Source: Mesorhizobium terrae
GTDB taxonomy: Bacteria; Pseudomonadota; Alphaproteobacteria; Rhizobiales; Rhizobiaceae
Direction of reading: 5' to 3'
DNA: 64,000 bases
Assembly: GCF_008727715.1 (NCBI RefSeq)
Contig: NZ_CP044218.1
Coordinates: 2,621,501-2,685,500 of the forward strand
Shown here in pieces: positions 43,372 to 50,877 of the stretch. The notes beneath the pieces are model-generated. The model had not been told where the DNA came from. It did not search any database and saw only the letters and a list, made by a program, of their open reading frames with translations. Positions within the stretch are counted from its first letter, which is position 1. Every line of letters starts with the position of its first letter. The translations under genes and the position numbers were made by a program.

Positions 43372-44145
43372 TCAAACGACTTGGATATCCGCGAACTTGT
43401 CGCGGTAGGGACCGAGCAACGGCTCGGCGCCGCGGTCGGTGATGAACAGGTTGACCGCGTCGAGCGGACAGACCGAGACGAAACTGTGCAGGTTGAGCTT
43501 GCTGTGGTCGGCAACGAGCGTGGTCCGTGCCGCCTGCGCGATCGCGGCGCGTTTGACCTCGGCTTCGTCCAGCGTCGAGTTGGTCACGCCGGTTTCGTCG
43601 ATCGCGTCGGCCGCCATGAAAAAGACGTCGGCGCGTATGCCTTTCAGCGCGTCGGCCATCCACGAGCCGACGATGCTGTAATAGCCGTTGCGGATGCGGC
43701 CGCCGAGAACATGCACTTCGGTCGCGCCGGAAGCGGCCGCCTCCGCCACCTTCAGGTCCATGGCGACGACGGTGACCGGACGCCCGGCCAGCTCCCGCGC
43801 GATGGCCAGCGATGTCGTGCCGGAATCGAGGATGACGACCTTGTTGTTGTCGACCGTGGCCGCGGCCGCGGCGCCGATGCGCGTCTTCAGGTTCTGGTGA
43901 ACGCGCAGCTTTTCGAGGAACAGCGGCTCGGTCGTGCTTTCGCCGATGCCGCGCGCCACCACGCCGCCATGGGTGCGCGACACAAGCCCGGCCTGTTCGA
44001 GAACGGCGACGTCGCGGCGAACCGTCGGCAGCGAAATGCCCATCTTCGCCGCCAGTTCGGTGGTTCCCACGCGCTTCAGTTCGACGATCAGATCGATCAT
44101 CTGCTGATGCCGCTCATGCGGGAACCTGGATCGGTGCTCGCTCAT
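43372..44145 (-). CDS. DeoR-family transcriptional regulator
   Basis: 257 residues. The N-terminal DeoR helix-turn-helix (RHQQMIDLIVELKRVGTTEL, then GISLPTVRRDVAVLEQAGLV) precedes the sensor domain with the sugar-phosphate loop ILDSGTTSLAIAREL and ADHSKLN near the end. Such regulators sense phosphorylated sugars. It is the first gene of the ten-gene operon and probably represses its own promoter. AAGAGGAGA precedes the ATG at 44145. Confidence 0.93.
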   Translation of the reverse strand: MSEHRSRFPHERHQQMIDLIVELKRVGTTELAAKMGISLPTVRRDVAVLEQAGLVSRTHGGVVARGIGESTTEPLFLEKLRVHQNLKTRIGAAAAATVDNNKVVILDSGTTSLAIARELAGRPVTVVAMDLKVAEAAASGATEVHVLGGRIRNGYYSIVGSWMADALKGIRADVFFMAADAIDETGVTNSTLDEAEVKRAAIAQAARTTLVADHSKLNLHSFVSVCPLDAVNLFITDRGAEPLLGPYRDKFADIQVV

Positions 44146-44166
44146 ATCGTCTCCTCTTGGTCGTGA

Positions 44167-44194
44167 TTGATAGTGATCGTTTTGATTTAGTCAA
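44167..44194 (-). promoter_or_regulatory. Promoter and likely DeoR operator of the sgc-like operon
   Basis: On the minus strand TTGACT (44194-44189) and TATCAA (44172-44167) are separated by 16 bases, 21 bp before the DeoR start. On the plus strand the same stretch holds repeated TGAT units (about 44165-44187), the kind of short direct repeat bound by DeoR proteins. Confidence 0.6.
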
Positions 44195-44562
44195 TCTCTA
44201 ACGAACGACATGCTGCGAAAAATCTTCGCTCTGTGGAAATCTTCGTCGAACACGGATCGCAGCAAAAACCATGTATCGGTTGCGCCGTTAAAGCCTTTGC
44301 CGGAACCGAAAGGGCCCGAAACGATCATAAGCGAGATTGGCCGGCGCAGGCCGATGAAAGGGCGGTTCAATGAACAGTGCGTGCGCGTCCGATTCAGCAA
44401 ACTCGGAGCAAGTCCCACAATTTCATAGCGGAATGGTGTGCCCACAAAGGCGGTCGCAGCGGCATGATTTGTTGGCCTGTCGGGAAACACGCGACCTGTG
44501 TCTACACTCAGCCCAAGCGTATTTCTCGTTCGGCGGCGGAAATCATGGATTTTGGAGGCTGA
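44195..44562. other. Intergenic stretch without a convincing gene
   Basis: The 368 bp between the sgc-like operon promoter and the tRNA-Ser contain short open frames on both strands, but none has a good ribosome-binding site, a recognisable motif or the codon bias of the neighbours. The tRNA transcript runs into this stretch from the right; no clear terminator hairpin is seen. Confidence 0.5.
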
Positions 44563-44652
44563 TGGCGGAGAGAGCGGGATTCGAACCCGCGTTACGGTCT
44601 CCCGTAAACACACTTTCCAGGCGTGCGCCTTCAACCACTCGGCCACCTCTCC
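44563..44652 (-). tRNA. tRNA-Ser (GGA anticodon)
   Basis: The minus strand folds as a class II tRNA: 7-bp acceptor stem GGAGAGG/TCTCTCC, D-arm, anticodon loop CTGGAAA with GGA at 44616-44618, a long variable arm (near TTTACGGGAGACCGTAA), the T-arm with GTTCGAATC, and an encoded CCA at 44565-44563. It decodes UCC and UCU serine codons. Confidence 0.96.
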
Positions 44653-45079
44653 GTCCTTGCGCGTGATCGCGGCTGGTTGCACCGCGCCGGTCGATGGGAT
44701 GCGCTCCCCTGGAAACCGGACCTTGGTCCGCGCCGGATTTCCTTATCGACCAAAGGCAATCCGTTTCCCGCGCCCTGAGCCGTCGAAGCTTCGGGCGCGG
44801 GGCTCATCTAGTCGATCCGACGCGGAATGCCAAGTCATATCGGCAGCGATCGTGGTGCTTCTCCGCCGCTTTCGGTCGCTGGTGCCCAAATGCCGGTCAA
44901 GCGTCGGCCATTGCCGGGTGAAATTCCGAGGTTCATGCGCGGGCCAGGCCTCAAGCAAATGCCAAGCCGAGGTGTCGGCGTCGCGGTGCGATCAACTGCG
45001 GGTAAAGTCGTCGCGCCGATTGCGCGAGCGGGCGCCAGGCCATATCTCTAGGGGCGAAACAGACGCTGGAAGGGCCTGC
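44653..45079. other. Intergenic stretch with one strong inverted repeat
   Basis: The 427 bp between tRNA-Ser and the small membrane protein gene hold CCCGCGCCC (44767-44775) and GGGCGCGGG (44793-44801), a 9-bp perfect stem around a 17-base loop that itself contains GAAGCTTC. No gene with supporting motifs is visible. The tRNA promoter must lie in the first 100 bp or so. Confidence 0.45.
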
Positions 45080-45406
45080 ATGTTGCGTTTCCTGTTCAGG
45101 CTTGCCGCCATGGTGGCGCTTGCGATCGCGGTCATCATGGCCGTGCTCGACGCCACGCGCACGGTGGCTGCCTCGCATCTGGTGGTGACGCCGCTCAAGA
45201 CGAGTTGGGGAGCGGTCTCGCCCGATACGCTTGCCGCCACGGAGGCTTTCGTGCGCGAAAAGGCCGGTGTCGTTGCCTGGGACGGGTTCGTCGACAAGGC
45301 GCTCGATCTGCCCGGATTCGCCTTGTTCGCGCTCCTGGCCTTCCTTCTCTACGCGATCGGTTATCGGCGGCAGCGGCGAACCGGGCGTGTCGCCACCAGT
45401 GCGTAA
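45080..45406 (+). CDS. Small conserved membrane protein, function unknown
   Basis: 108 residues from ATG at 45080, with GGAAGGG upstream. Two hydrophobic segments (FRLAAMVALAIAVIMAVL near residue 6 and GFALFALLAFLLYAIGY near residue 79) flank a polar region of about 55 residues with VTPLKTSWGAVSPDTLA. The basic tail (RRQRRTGR) suggests a cytoplasmic C-terminus. I do not recognise a named family. It lies 51 bp upstream of msrA on the same strand. Confidence 0.7.
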   Translation: MLRFLFRLAAMVALAIAVIMAVLDATRTVAASHLVVTPLKTSWGAVSPDTLAATEAFVREKAGVVAWDGFVDKALDLPGFALFALLAFLLYAIGYRRQRRTGRVATSA

Positions 45407-45457
45407 CATTTTGGCGTCCGCAGCGAATTAGCTTTCGACGAAACAAGGAGAAATCAC

Positions 45458-46123
45458 ATGTTTTTCCTCAGTGACATGTTGAACAAGAAGCTCAACCTGC
45501 CGAAGCCGGAAGAGGCGTTGCCCGGCCGCGACAGGCCGATCCCGACCGCCTCGAAGCACTATGTCTCGAAACGGGCTCTGAAAGGCCCCTATCCGGAAGG
45601 CTTGGAAACGGCGCTGTTCGGCCTTGGCTGCTTCTGGGGCGCCGAGCGCCTGTTCTGGCAGACCGAAGGGGTCTGGGTGACGGCGGTCGGTTATGCCGGC
45701 GGCGTCACCGCCAATCCGACCTATCAGGAAACCTGCACGGGGCTCACCGGCCACGCCGAGGTGGTGCTGGTGGTGTTCGATCCGAAGATCGTGTCCTATG
45801 CCGAATTGCTCAAGCTGTTCTGGGAGGCACATGACCCGACGCAAGGCATGCGCCAGGGTAACGATGTCGGCACCACCTATCGTTCCGCCATCTACACCTT
45901 CTCGGATGCACAATATCAGGCCGCGGTTGCCTCGCGCGATGCCTATGAGGCGTCGTTGCGCAGTGCTGGACGCGGCAAGATCACGACCGAGATCGCCCCG
46001 GCGCCGACGTTCTATTTCGCCGAAGAGGATCACCAGCAATATCTGGCGAAGAACCCCTATGGCTATTGCGGGCTGAAGGGCACGGGCGTGTCCTGCGCCA
46101 TTCCCGCCGCCGCGCCGGCCTGA
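45458..46123 (+). CDS. msrA: Peptide-methionine (S)-S-oxide reductase MsrA
   Basis: 221 residues. The catalytic motif GCFWG has its nucleophilic Cys58, followed by GYAGG and [11 protein letters not shown], all diagnostic of MsrA. Cysteines near the C-terminus ([12 protein letters not shown]) are the resolving residues regenerated by thioredoxin. The N-terminal extension of about 50 residues ([17 protein letters not shown]) matches the longer MsrA form common in proteobacteria. It repairs S-sulfoxides of methionine after oxidative damage. AAGGAG lies upstream and two hairpins follow. Confidence 0.95.
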   Translation: MFFLSDMLNKKLNLPKPEEALPGRDRPIPTASKHYVSKRALKGPYPEGLETALFGLGCFWGAERLFWQTEGVWVTAVGYAGGVTANPTYQETCTGLTGHAEVVLVVFDPKIVSYAELLKLFWEAHDPTQGMRQGNDVGTTYRSAIYTFSDAQYQAAVASRDAYEASLRSAGRGKITTEIAPAPTFYFAEEDHQQYLAKNPYGYCGLKGTGVSCAIPAAAPA

Positions 46124-46138
46124 CGAACGGCTTTCGCC

Positions 46139-46172
46139 GGAAACCGCCAGCCTTGACGATGGCGGTTTTCCA
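46139..46172 (+). terminator. First hairpin after msrA
   Basis: GGAAACCGCCA and TGGCGGTTTTCC pair around ten bases with a T-rich 3' arm, 15 bp after the stop. It works with the stronger terminator just behind. Confidence 0.6.
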
Positions 46173-46192
46173 TTGCCGGCAAAGGATTTTTC

Positions 46193-46220
46193 ATGGCGCC
46201 GCTTCGGCGCCATGCTTTTT
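46193..46220 (+). terminator. Rho-independent terminator after msrA
   Basis: ATGGCGCC (46193-46200) pairs with GGCGCCAT (46206-46213) across a 5-base loop and is followed by GCTTTTT. It separates msrA from the nucleoside-binding protein gene. Confidence 0.85.
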
Positions 46221-46229
46221 CCAAAGGGT

Positions 46230-46250
46230 CAAAATTCCACGTGAATTTTG
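46230..46250. promoter_or_regulatory. Palindrome CAAAATTC-N5-GAATTTTG upstream of the BMP-family gene
   Basis: Perfect 8-base arms around CACGT, 123 bp before the start codon of the binding-protein gene. The AT-rich arms contrast with the surrounding GC-rich DNA. A repressor site is likely; the regulator is not in the window or not recognised. Confidence 0.55.
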
Positions 46251-46372
46251 TCCGCAGCCGTGCAAGATAAAGCTTGAGCGGGAGGGAGAAGCTCCTGCCG
46301 GACGTCGCAAGCCGGGCCGGAACCTGGATTTGCGACCAAATTGGAAAAATAAACCGACAGGGTGTGGATCCT

Positions 46373-47362
46373 ATGAAACGTATCGTTCTCGGCCTTCTGG
46401 CCGCAACCGCGATGATCTTCCCGGCCGTCGCCGAAGAGATCAAGCCGGCGCTGCTTTACGACCTCGGCGGCAAGTTCGACAAATCCTTCAACGAGGCTGC
46501 CTTTAACGGCGCCGAGAAATTCAAGAAGGAGAGCGGCGTCTCCTATGTGGAATTCGAAGTTTCGAACGCCTCGCAGCGCGAACAGGCGCTGCGCCGCTTC
46601 GCCGAAGACGGTCGCAGCCCGATCGTCATGGCCGGCTTCTCCTGGGTTGATTCCCTGACCAAGGTGGCCAAGGAATATCCGGAGCTGAAATTCGCCATCA
46701 TCGACGATCAGGTCGATCTGCCCAACGTGCGCTCGCTGAAGTTCAAGGAACAGGAAGGCTCCTACATCGTCGGCCTGCTCGGTGCGATGGCCTCCAAGAC
46801 CAAGAAGGTCGGTTTCATCGGCGGCATGGACATTCCGCTCATCCGCAAGTTCGGCTGCGGCTATGTCGGCGGCGCCAAGGCAAACGGCGCGACCGATGTC
46901 ATCTACAACATGACCGGCGACACGCCGGCTGCCTGGAACGACCCGGCCAAGGGCGGCGAAATCGCCAAGACCCAGATCGATCAGGGCGCCGACGTGATCT
47001 ACGCGGCGGCTGGTGGCACGGGCGTGGGCGTGCTGCAGGCGGCGGCTGATGCGGGCAAGCTCGGCATCGGCGTCGATTCCAACCAGAACGGCCTGCAGCC
47101 CGGCAAGGTGCTGACCTCGATGCTGAAGCGCGTCGACGTTGCTGTCTACAGCGCTTTCACCGACGCCAAGAATGGCAAGTTCACCGGTGGCATCAATAAT
47201 CTCGGCCTCAAGGAAGGCGGCGTCGACTACGCCCTGGACGACAACAACAAGGCTCTCATCACGCCGGAGATGAAGGCTGCCGCCGACAAGGCCAAGGAAG
47301 ACATCATTGGCGGCAAGATCCAGGTGCATGACTATTCGAGCGACAACAAGTGCCCTTACTGA
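46373..47362 (+). CDS. BMP-family ABC substrate-binding protein, probable nucleoside binder
   Basis: 329 residues. The signal peptide MKRIVLGLLAATAMIFPAVA is followed by IKPALLYDLGGKFDKSFNEAAF, the basic-membrane-protein (PnrA-like) signature in which the DxxFN segment contacts the nucleoside base. GFIGGMDIPLIRKFGCGY and GIGVDSNQNGLQPGKVLTSML follow. Start ATG at 46373 after GTGGATC. BMP proteins feed nucleoside ABC importers. The matching ATPase and permeases lie 2 kb downstream (49345-52986), so this is their probable partner although a terminator and unrelated genes intervene. Confidence 0.93.
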   Translation: MKRIVLGLLAATAMIFPAVAEEIKPALLYDLGGKFDKSFNEAAFNGAEKFKKESGVSYVEFEVSNASQREQALRRFAEDGRSPIVMAGFSWVDSLTKVAKEYPELKFAIIDDQVDLPNVRSLKFKEQEGSYIVGLLGAMASKTKKVGFIGGMDIPLIRKFGCGYVGGAKANGATDVIYNMTGDTPAAWNDPAKGGEIAKTQIDQGADVIYAAAGGTGVGVLQAAADAGKLGIGVDSNQNGLQPGKVLTSMLKRVDVAVYSAFTDAKNGKFTGGINNLGLKEGGVDYALDDNNKALITPEMKAAADKAKEDIIGGKIQVHDYSSDNKCPY

Positions 47363-47385
47363 TCGGCATTTGACGGACGAATGAC

Positions 47386-47419
47386 GAACCGCCGGGCGAA
47401 AGTCCGGCGGTTCTTTTTT
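47386..47419 (+). terminator. Rho-independent terminator after the nucleoside-binding protein gene
   Basis: GAACCGCCGG and CCGGCGGTTC form a perfect 10-bp stem around 8 bases, followed by TTTTTTG. It starts 23 bp after the stop codon. Confidence 0.93.
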
Positions 47420-47543
47420 GAGAACCGATAGGTCCGGCGTGGTCTATCCCGGCGATGCACTGTGCGCCTTGCCCTTGTGCGACCATGGCGGCAGAGGGTG
47501 GCGGTAATTCGAGGCGCTTTTGCCGACACTGACGAGAACCGCC

Positions 47544-47999
47544 ATGCCCCCAGTCATTCGCAAGATGCGACATTCCGATCTCGCCGCGCTGGTGAAGCTA
47601 CGCCACGTTACTTTCTTTGACGACGGCAAGATTTCGCGGGAAGCCGACCGGGCCGGGCTGGCGAAACTCATCGACGGCGATGGTTTCGAAGCCGGTTTCG
47701 TCGCCGAGATCGATGGCGAGCCGATCGGCTCGTGCCTGTTCGTGCGCGAGGAGATCGAGCCGCTGCATGAGGTGTCGCCATGGCTCGCCGGCCTGGTCGT
47801 CGCCGAAAATCATCGCGGACAAGGTCTCGGCACAACGCTGATCGCGGCGGTCGAACGCCATGCCCATGCAGTCGGCTGCCGCGAGTTCTATCTCTACACC
47901 GATAGCGCCGAGGCGCTCTACATCAAGCTCGGCTGGACGGTCGCCGAAAGGATGGTCATCGACGGCGAGCCACTGGTGCTGATGAAACGGAAACTTTAG
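47544..47999 (+). CDS. GNAT-family N-acetyltransferase
   Basis: 151 residues of one acetyltransferase domain. IRKMRHSDLAALVKLRH opens the fold, and LAGLVVAENHRGQGLGTTLI carries the acetyl-CoA pyrophosphate loop (R/Q-G-x-G). FYLYTDSAEALYIKLGW is the conserved C-terminal block. ATG at 47544 is chosen; TTG at 47520 is possible. The substrate is unknown, and the gene is not obviously linked to its neighbours. Confidence 0.88.
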   Translation: MPPVIRKMRHSDLAALVKLRHVTFFDDGKISREADRAGLAKLIDGDGFEAGFVAEIDGEPIGSCLFVREEIEPLHEVSPWLAGLVVAENHRGQGLGTTLIAAVERHAHAVGCREFYLYTDSAEALYIKLGWTVAERMVIDGEPLVLMKRKL

Positions 48000-48093
48000 C
48001 ACGCTCTCAAAAGCCGGTCGCCGAACTGCCTCATCTGTCGTTGCCGCGTGCTAGAGTGCCTCGGCTGGGGATGCTGCAAGGGGAGATGACAGC

Positions 48094-48486
48094 ATGGCGA
48101 GGGTAACCGGTATTGGTGGCGTGTTCTTTCGCGCCCAAGATCCGAAGCTGTTGGCCGAATGGTACGAGCGCCATCTCGGCATCGATGACATCGCCAAGAC
48201 CGTATGGCGCCAGGATGCCGGGCTTACTGTGTTCAGTCCATTCGCTCAGGACACGGACTATTTCGGCCGCGACGAACAGCAGTGGATGGTCAATTTCCGC
48301 GTCGACGATCTGGATGGACTGATCGCCGGCCTAAAGGCCGCCGGCATCGCGGTCGAGACGCGGGGCGAGTGGGATTCCGAGGTCGGCCGCTTCGCCCGCA
48401 TCCATGACCCCGAAGGCAATCCGATCGAATTGTGGGAGCCTTCGGCAGGCTCGTCGGCCATGGCGGATGAAGCCGGCGAAGGCTGA
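48094..48486 (+). CDS. VOC-family (glyoxalase/bleomycin-resistance-like) protein
   Basis: 130 residues with paired beta-alpha-beta-beta-beta units: GIGGVFFRAQDPKLLAEWYE in the first, VNFRVDDLDGLIAGLKAAGI and RIHDPEGNPIELWEP in the second. The final glutamate in IELWEP is a likely metal ligand. GGGGAGATG precedes the ATG at 48094. The function could be a small-molecule isomerase, lyase or binding protein; nothing nearby specifies it. Confidence 0.85.
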   Translation: MARVTGIGGVFFRAQDPKLLAEWYERHLGIDDIAKTVWRQDAGLTVFSPFAQDTDYFGRDEQQWMVNFRVDDLDGLIAGLKAAGIAVETRGEWDSEVGRFARIHDPEGNPIELWEPSAGSSAMADEAGEG

Positions 48487-48503
48487 CGATGTCCTGACGG
48501 CGA

Positions 48504-48908
48504 TCAGCCGGCGAAACGCCCGGCAAGGTAGCCAAGCGCAAAGGCGATGATCAGCCCCGCGGCCACCGATAGGGCCAGCCGGCCGGGCAATGCTTGCAGG
48601 CCGATGCCTATCGGCGGGCGCGGGCCGTCGATGACGGGCTTGCCGCTTCCCACCCGATCCTGGCCGAGCGGCGGCATCTGTGGCAGCGCGGCGATATGGG
48701 CGGCGATGTCCTGCCAGGGGCGGCTGGTGTTTTCCGTGTCGCTGCCGGCGCGATCGAACAGATGCATGCGCTCGGCAAGTTGCATGACGGCATTGCGGAA
48801 GGCCGGATCGATTTCGAGGTCACGTTCGGCCCGCTCGCGGTCCCGTTCGTTCATCAGGCCAAGTACGTAGTCACTGGCCCGCGCAATGCGGTCGCCTTCT
48901 CCGGTCAT
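48504..48908 (-). CDS. Anti-sigma-factor-like membrane protein, short and without a partner sigma gene
   Basis: 134 residues from ATG at 48908. The N-terminal half (ASDYVLGLMNERDRERAERD, then FRNAVMQLAERMHLFD) resembles the helical sigma-binding region of zinc-less RskA/RsiK-type anti-sigma factors. A single hydrophobic segment (LALSVAAGLIIAFALGYLAG, about residues 111-130) follows, and the protein stops three residues later. RskA proteins normally continue with a periplasmic domain of 100 or more residues, which is missing. No ECF sigma gene lies in the window. SlyX is directly upstream. Confidence 0.75.
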   Translation of the reverse strand: MTGEGDRIARASDYVLGLMNERDRERAERDLEIDPAFRNAVMQLAERMHLFDRAGSDTENTSRPWQDIAAHIAALPQMPPLGQDRVGSGKPVIDGPRPPIGIGLQALPGRLALSVAAGLIIAFALGYLAGRFAG

Positions 48909-48940
48909 CGCTGCGCCTCCCTCATCCCCCAAAACTCCTT

Positions 48941-49144
48941 CTACCAGTGCGGCGGCTTGGTGACCGGAACGTCCGGCGCCGTCTGCTCTTCCAGCGCGAG
49001 AAAGCGGCTGGTCAGCGCGTCGAGCTTCTTCTGGATGCGCTCGATCGTCTTCCACTGCTCCGCGATCTGGCCGGACAGCTCCTCGATGGTCTTGGCCTGT
49101 TCGGCGACGTGGATCTCCAGCGTCATCAATCGGTTGTCGGTCAT
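48941..49144 (-). CDS. slyX: SlyX-family protein
   Basis: 67 residues, a single amphipathic coiled-coil helix (LMTLEIHVAEQAKTIEELSG, then WKTIERIQKKLDALTSRFL) ending in the SlyX signature tail KPPHW. ATG at 49144 (MTDNRL) gives the normal family length. The biochemical role of SlyX is unknown. It lies 32 bp upstream of the anti-sigma-like gene and is divergent from the nucleoside transporter operon. Confidence 0.9.
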   Translation of the reverse strand: MTDNRLMTLEIHVAEQAKTIEELSGQIAEQWKTIERIQKKLDALTSRFLALEEQTAPDVPVTKPPHW

Positions 49145-49344
49145 GTCAATTTCCCTGGGGACCCTGCTCTCGCGGGCTTGAGTTGCACAACGGCGCCTGT
49201 CAATGGCGCATGCCGCGCGTGTTCGAAATTGACAAGCATGCCGGGATTTGTCGAGAGTGGGCGTCATAGCCGGCCAATTGGCAGGGGACAGGTGCCGTGC
49301 TAGTCATTTTGACCAAACGATAAAAAAATTATGGGAACGATCGC

Positions 49345-50877
49345 ATGGCGGAAGCCGCAATCGAGCTGATCGGCATCAACAAGAGTTTTGGCGCCGTGCG
49401 CGCCAATCGCGACATCAATCTCGAGATCGCCCGCGGGACGATCCATGGCATCGTTGGCGAAAACGGCGCCGGCAAGTCCACGCTGATGTCGATCCTCTAC
49501 GGCTTCTATCAGGCCGACAGCGGCGAAATCCGGGTCAACGGCAAGCCGGCTTCGATCAAGAGCTCCAACGACGCCATCGCCGCCGGTATCGGCATGGTGC
49601 ATCAGCATTTCATGCTGGTCGACAATTTCACGGTGCTGGAAAACATCATCCTCGGCGCCGAGAGCGACGCGCTGCTCAAATCCTCGATCGCCAAGGCGCG
49701 CGCCGAGCTTGATCGGCTGGAGCATGAATACGGGCTGGAGGTCGACCCCGACGCGATCATCGAGGAGCTGCCGGTCGGCCTGCAGCAGCGCGTCGAAATC
49801 CTCAAGGCGCTCTATCGCGGTGCCGAAATCCTCATTCTCGATGAGCCGACGGGCGTGCTGACACCGGCCGAAGCCGACCATCTGTTCCGCATCCTCAAAC
49901 AGCTCAAGGACCAGGGCAAGACGATCGTGCTGATCACGCACAAGCTGCGTGAAATCATGGCGATCACCGACACTGTTTCCGTCATGCGCCAGGGCACGAT
50001 GGTGGCGACGCGCGTGACCAAGCAGACCACCGTCGAGGAACTGGCCGAGCTGATGGTCGGGCGCCGCGTGTTGCTGCGGGTCGAGAAGGGCGAGGCCAAG
50101 GCCGGCGAAGTCAAGCTTTCGGTCAAGAACCTCGTGGTGAAGGACCAACGCGGCGTCACCATGGTTGACGATGTTTCATTTGACGTGCGCGCCGGCGAGA
50201 TCGTCGGCATCGCCGGCGTCGCCGGCAACGGCCAGTCTGAGTTGCTGGAGGCGATCTCCGGCATCCGCAAGGCGGTTTCGGGCAGCGTCACGCTGGACGG
50301 CAAGCCGATCGATCTGACAGGGGCCGCCGATCCGGCCGAATTGCGTCGGCGCGGGCTCGCGCATGTGCCGGAGGACCGGCATCACGTCGGCCTTGTGCTG
50401 GCCTTCGAGGAGCATGAGAATTCGATCCTCGGCTATCACGCGGACAAGCGCTACGTGAAAGGGCCGCTGCTCGACATCGACGCCATCGTCGCCGACGCCG
50501 AGGACAAGATCGCGAAATACGATATCCGGCCCGCCAATGCGCGCTTGAAGACCGCCAATTTCTCTGGCGGCAACCAGCAGAAGATCGTGCTCGCGCGAGA
50601 AATTGAACAAGATCCCGGGGTGCTCATCGTTGGCCAGCCGACGCGCGGCGTCGATGTCGGCGCCATCGAGTTCATCCACAAGCGGCTGATCGCCATGCGC
50701 GATCAGGGCAAGGCGGTGTTGCTGGTCTCGGTCGAACTCGACGAGATCCGCTCGCTTTCCGACCGCATCCTTGTGATGTTCGCCGGCCGTGTCGTCGGCG
50801 AGCGCGGACCGGATGCGAGCGAAGGCGAACTCGGCCTGCTGATGGCAGGTGTCGAGCAGAAAGAGGCAGCCGAATGA
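49345..50877 (+). CDS. Nucleoside ABC transporter ATP-binding protein (two NBDs)
   Basis: 510 residues. The first ATPase domain has GENGAGKSTLMSILYGFYQ (the FYQ ending is typical of the nucleoside group) and ILDEPTGVLTPAE. The second has signature FSGGNQQKIVLAREI and a Walker B ending LIVGQPTRGVDVG, where Gly-Gln replaces Asp-Glu; this change is common in this subfamily. ATG at 49345. It is the first gene of an operon with two permeases and three nucleoside-cleaving enzymes, so it drives nucleoside import with the BMP protein at 46373. Confidence 0.93.
   Translation: MAEAAIELIGINKSFGAVRANRDINLEIARGTIHGIVGENGAGKSTLMSILYGFYQADSGEIRVNGKPASIKSSNDAIAAGIGMVHQHFMLVDNFTVLENIILGAESDALLKSSIAKARAELDRLEHEYGLEVDPDAIIEELPVGLQQRVEILKALYRGAEILILDEPTGVLTPAEADHLFRILKQLKDQGKTIVLITHKLREIMAITDTVSVMRQGTMVATRVTKQTTVEELAELMVGRRVLLRVEKGEAKAGEVKLSVKNLVVKDQRGVTMVDDVSFDVRAGEIVGIAGVAGNGQSELLEAISGIRKAVSGSVTLDGKPIDLTGAADPAELRRRGLAHVPEDRHHVGLVLAFEEHENSILGYHADKRYVKGPLLDIDAIVADAEDKIAKYDIRPANARLKTANFSGGNQQKIVLAREIEQDPGVLIVGQPTRGVDVGAIEFIHKRLIAMRDQGKAVLLVSVELDEIRSLSDRILVMFAGRVVGERGPDASEGELGLLMAGVEQKEAAE

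Noticed and set aside
44191..44682. Minus-strand open frame covering the tRNA-Ser region
   Set aside because: It contains the tRNA gene itself, has no good ribosome-binding site and no motif.
44195..45079. Possible integrative element at the tRNA-Ser gene
   Set aside because: tRNA-Ser genes are common attachment sites, but no integrase, no repeated tRNA 3' end and no compositional shift are seen on either side.
46221..46372. Possible purine riboswitch ahead of the nucleoside-binding protein gene
   Set aside because: The leader has a palindrome typical of a protein operator, not a three-way junction with paired loops, and a terminator or sequestered ribosome site is missing.
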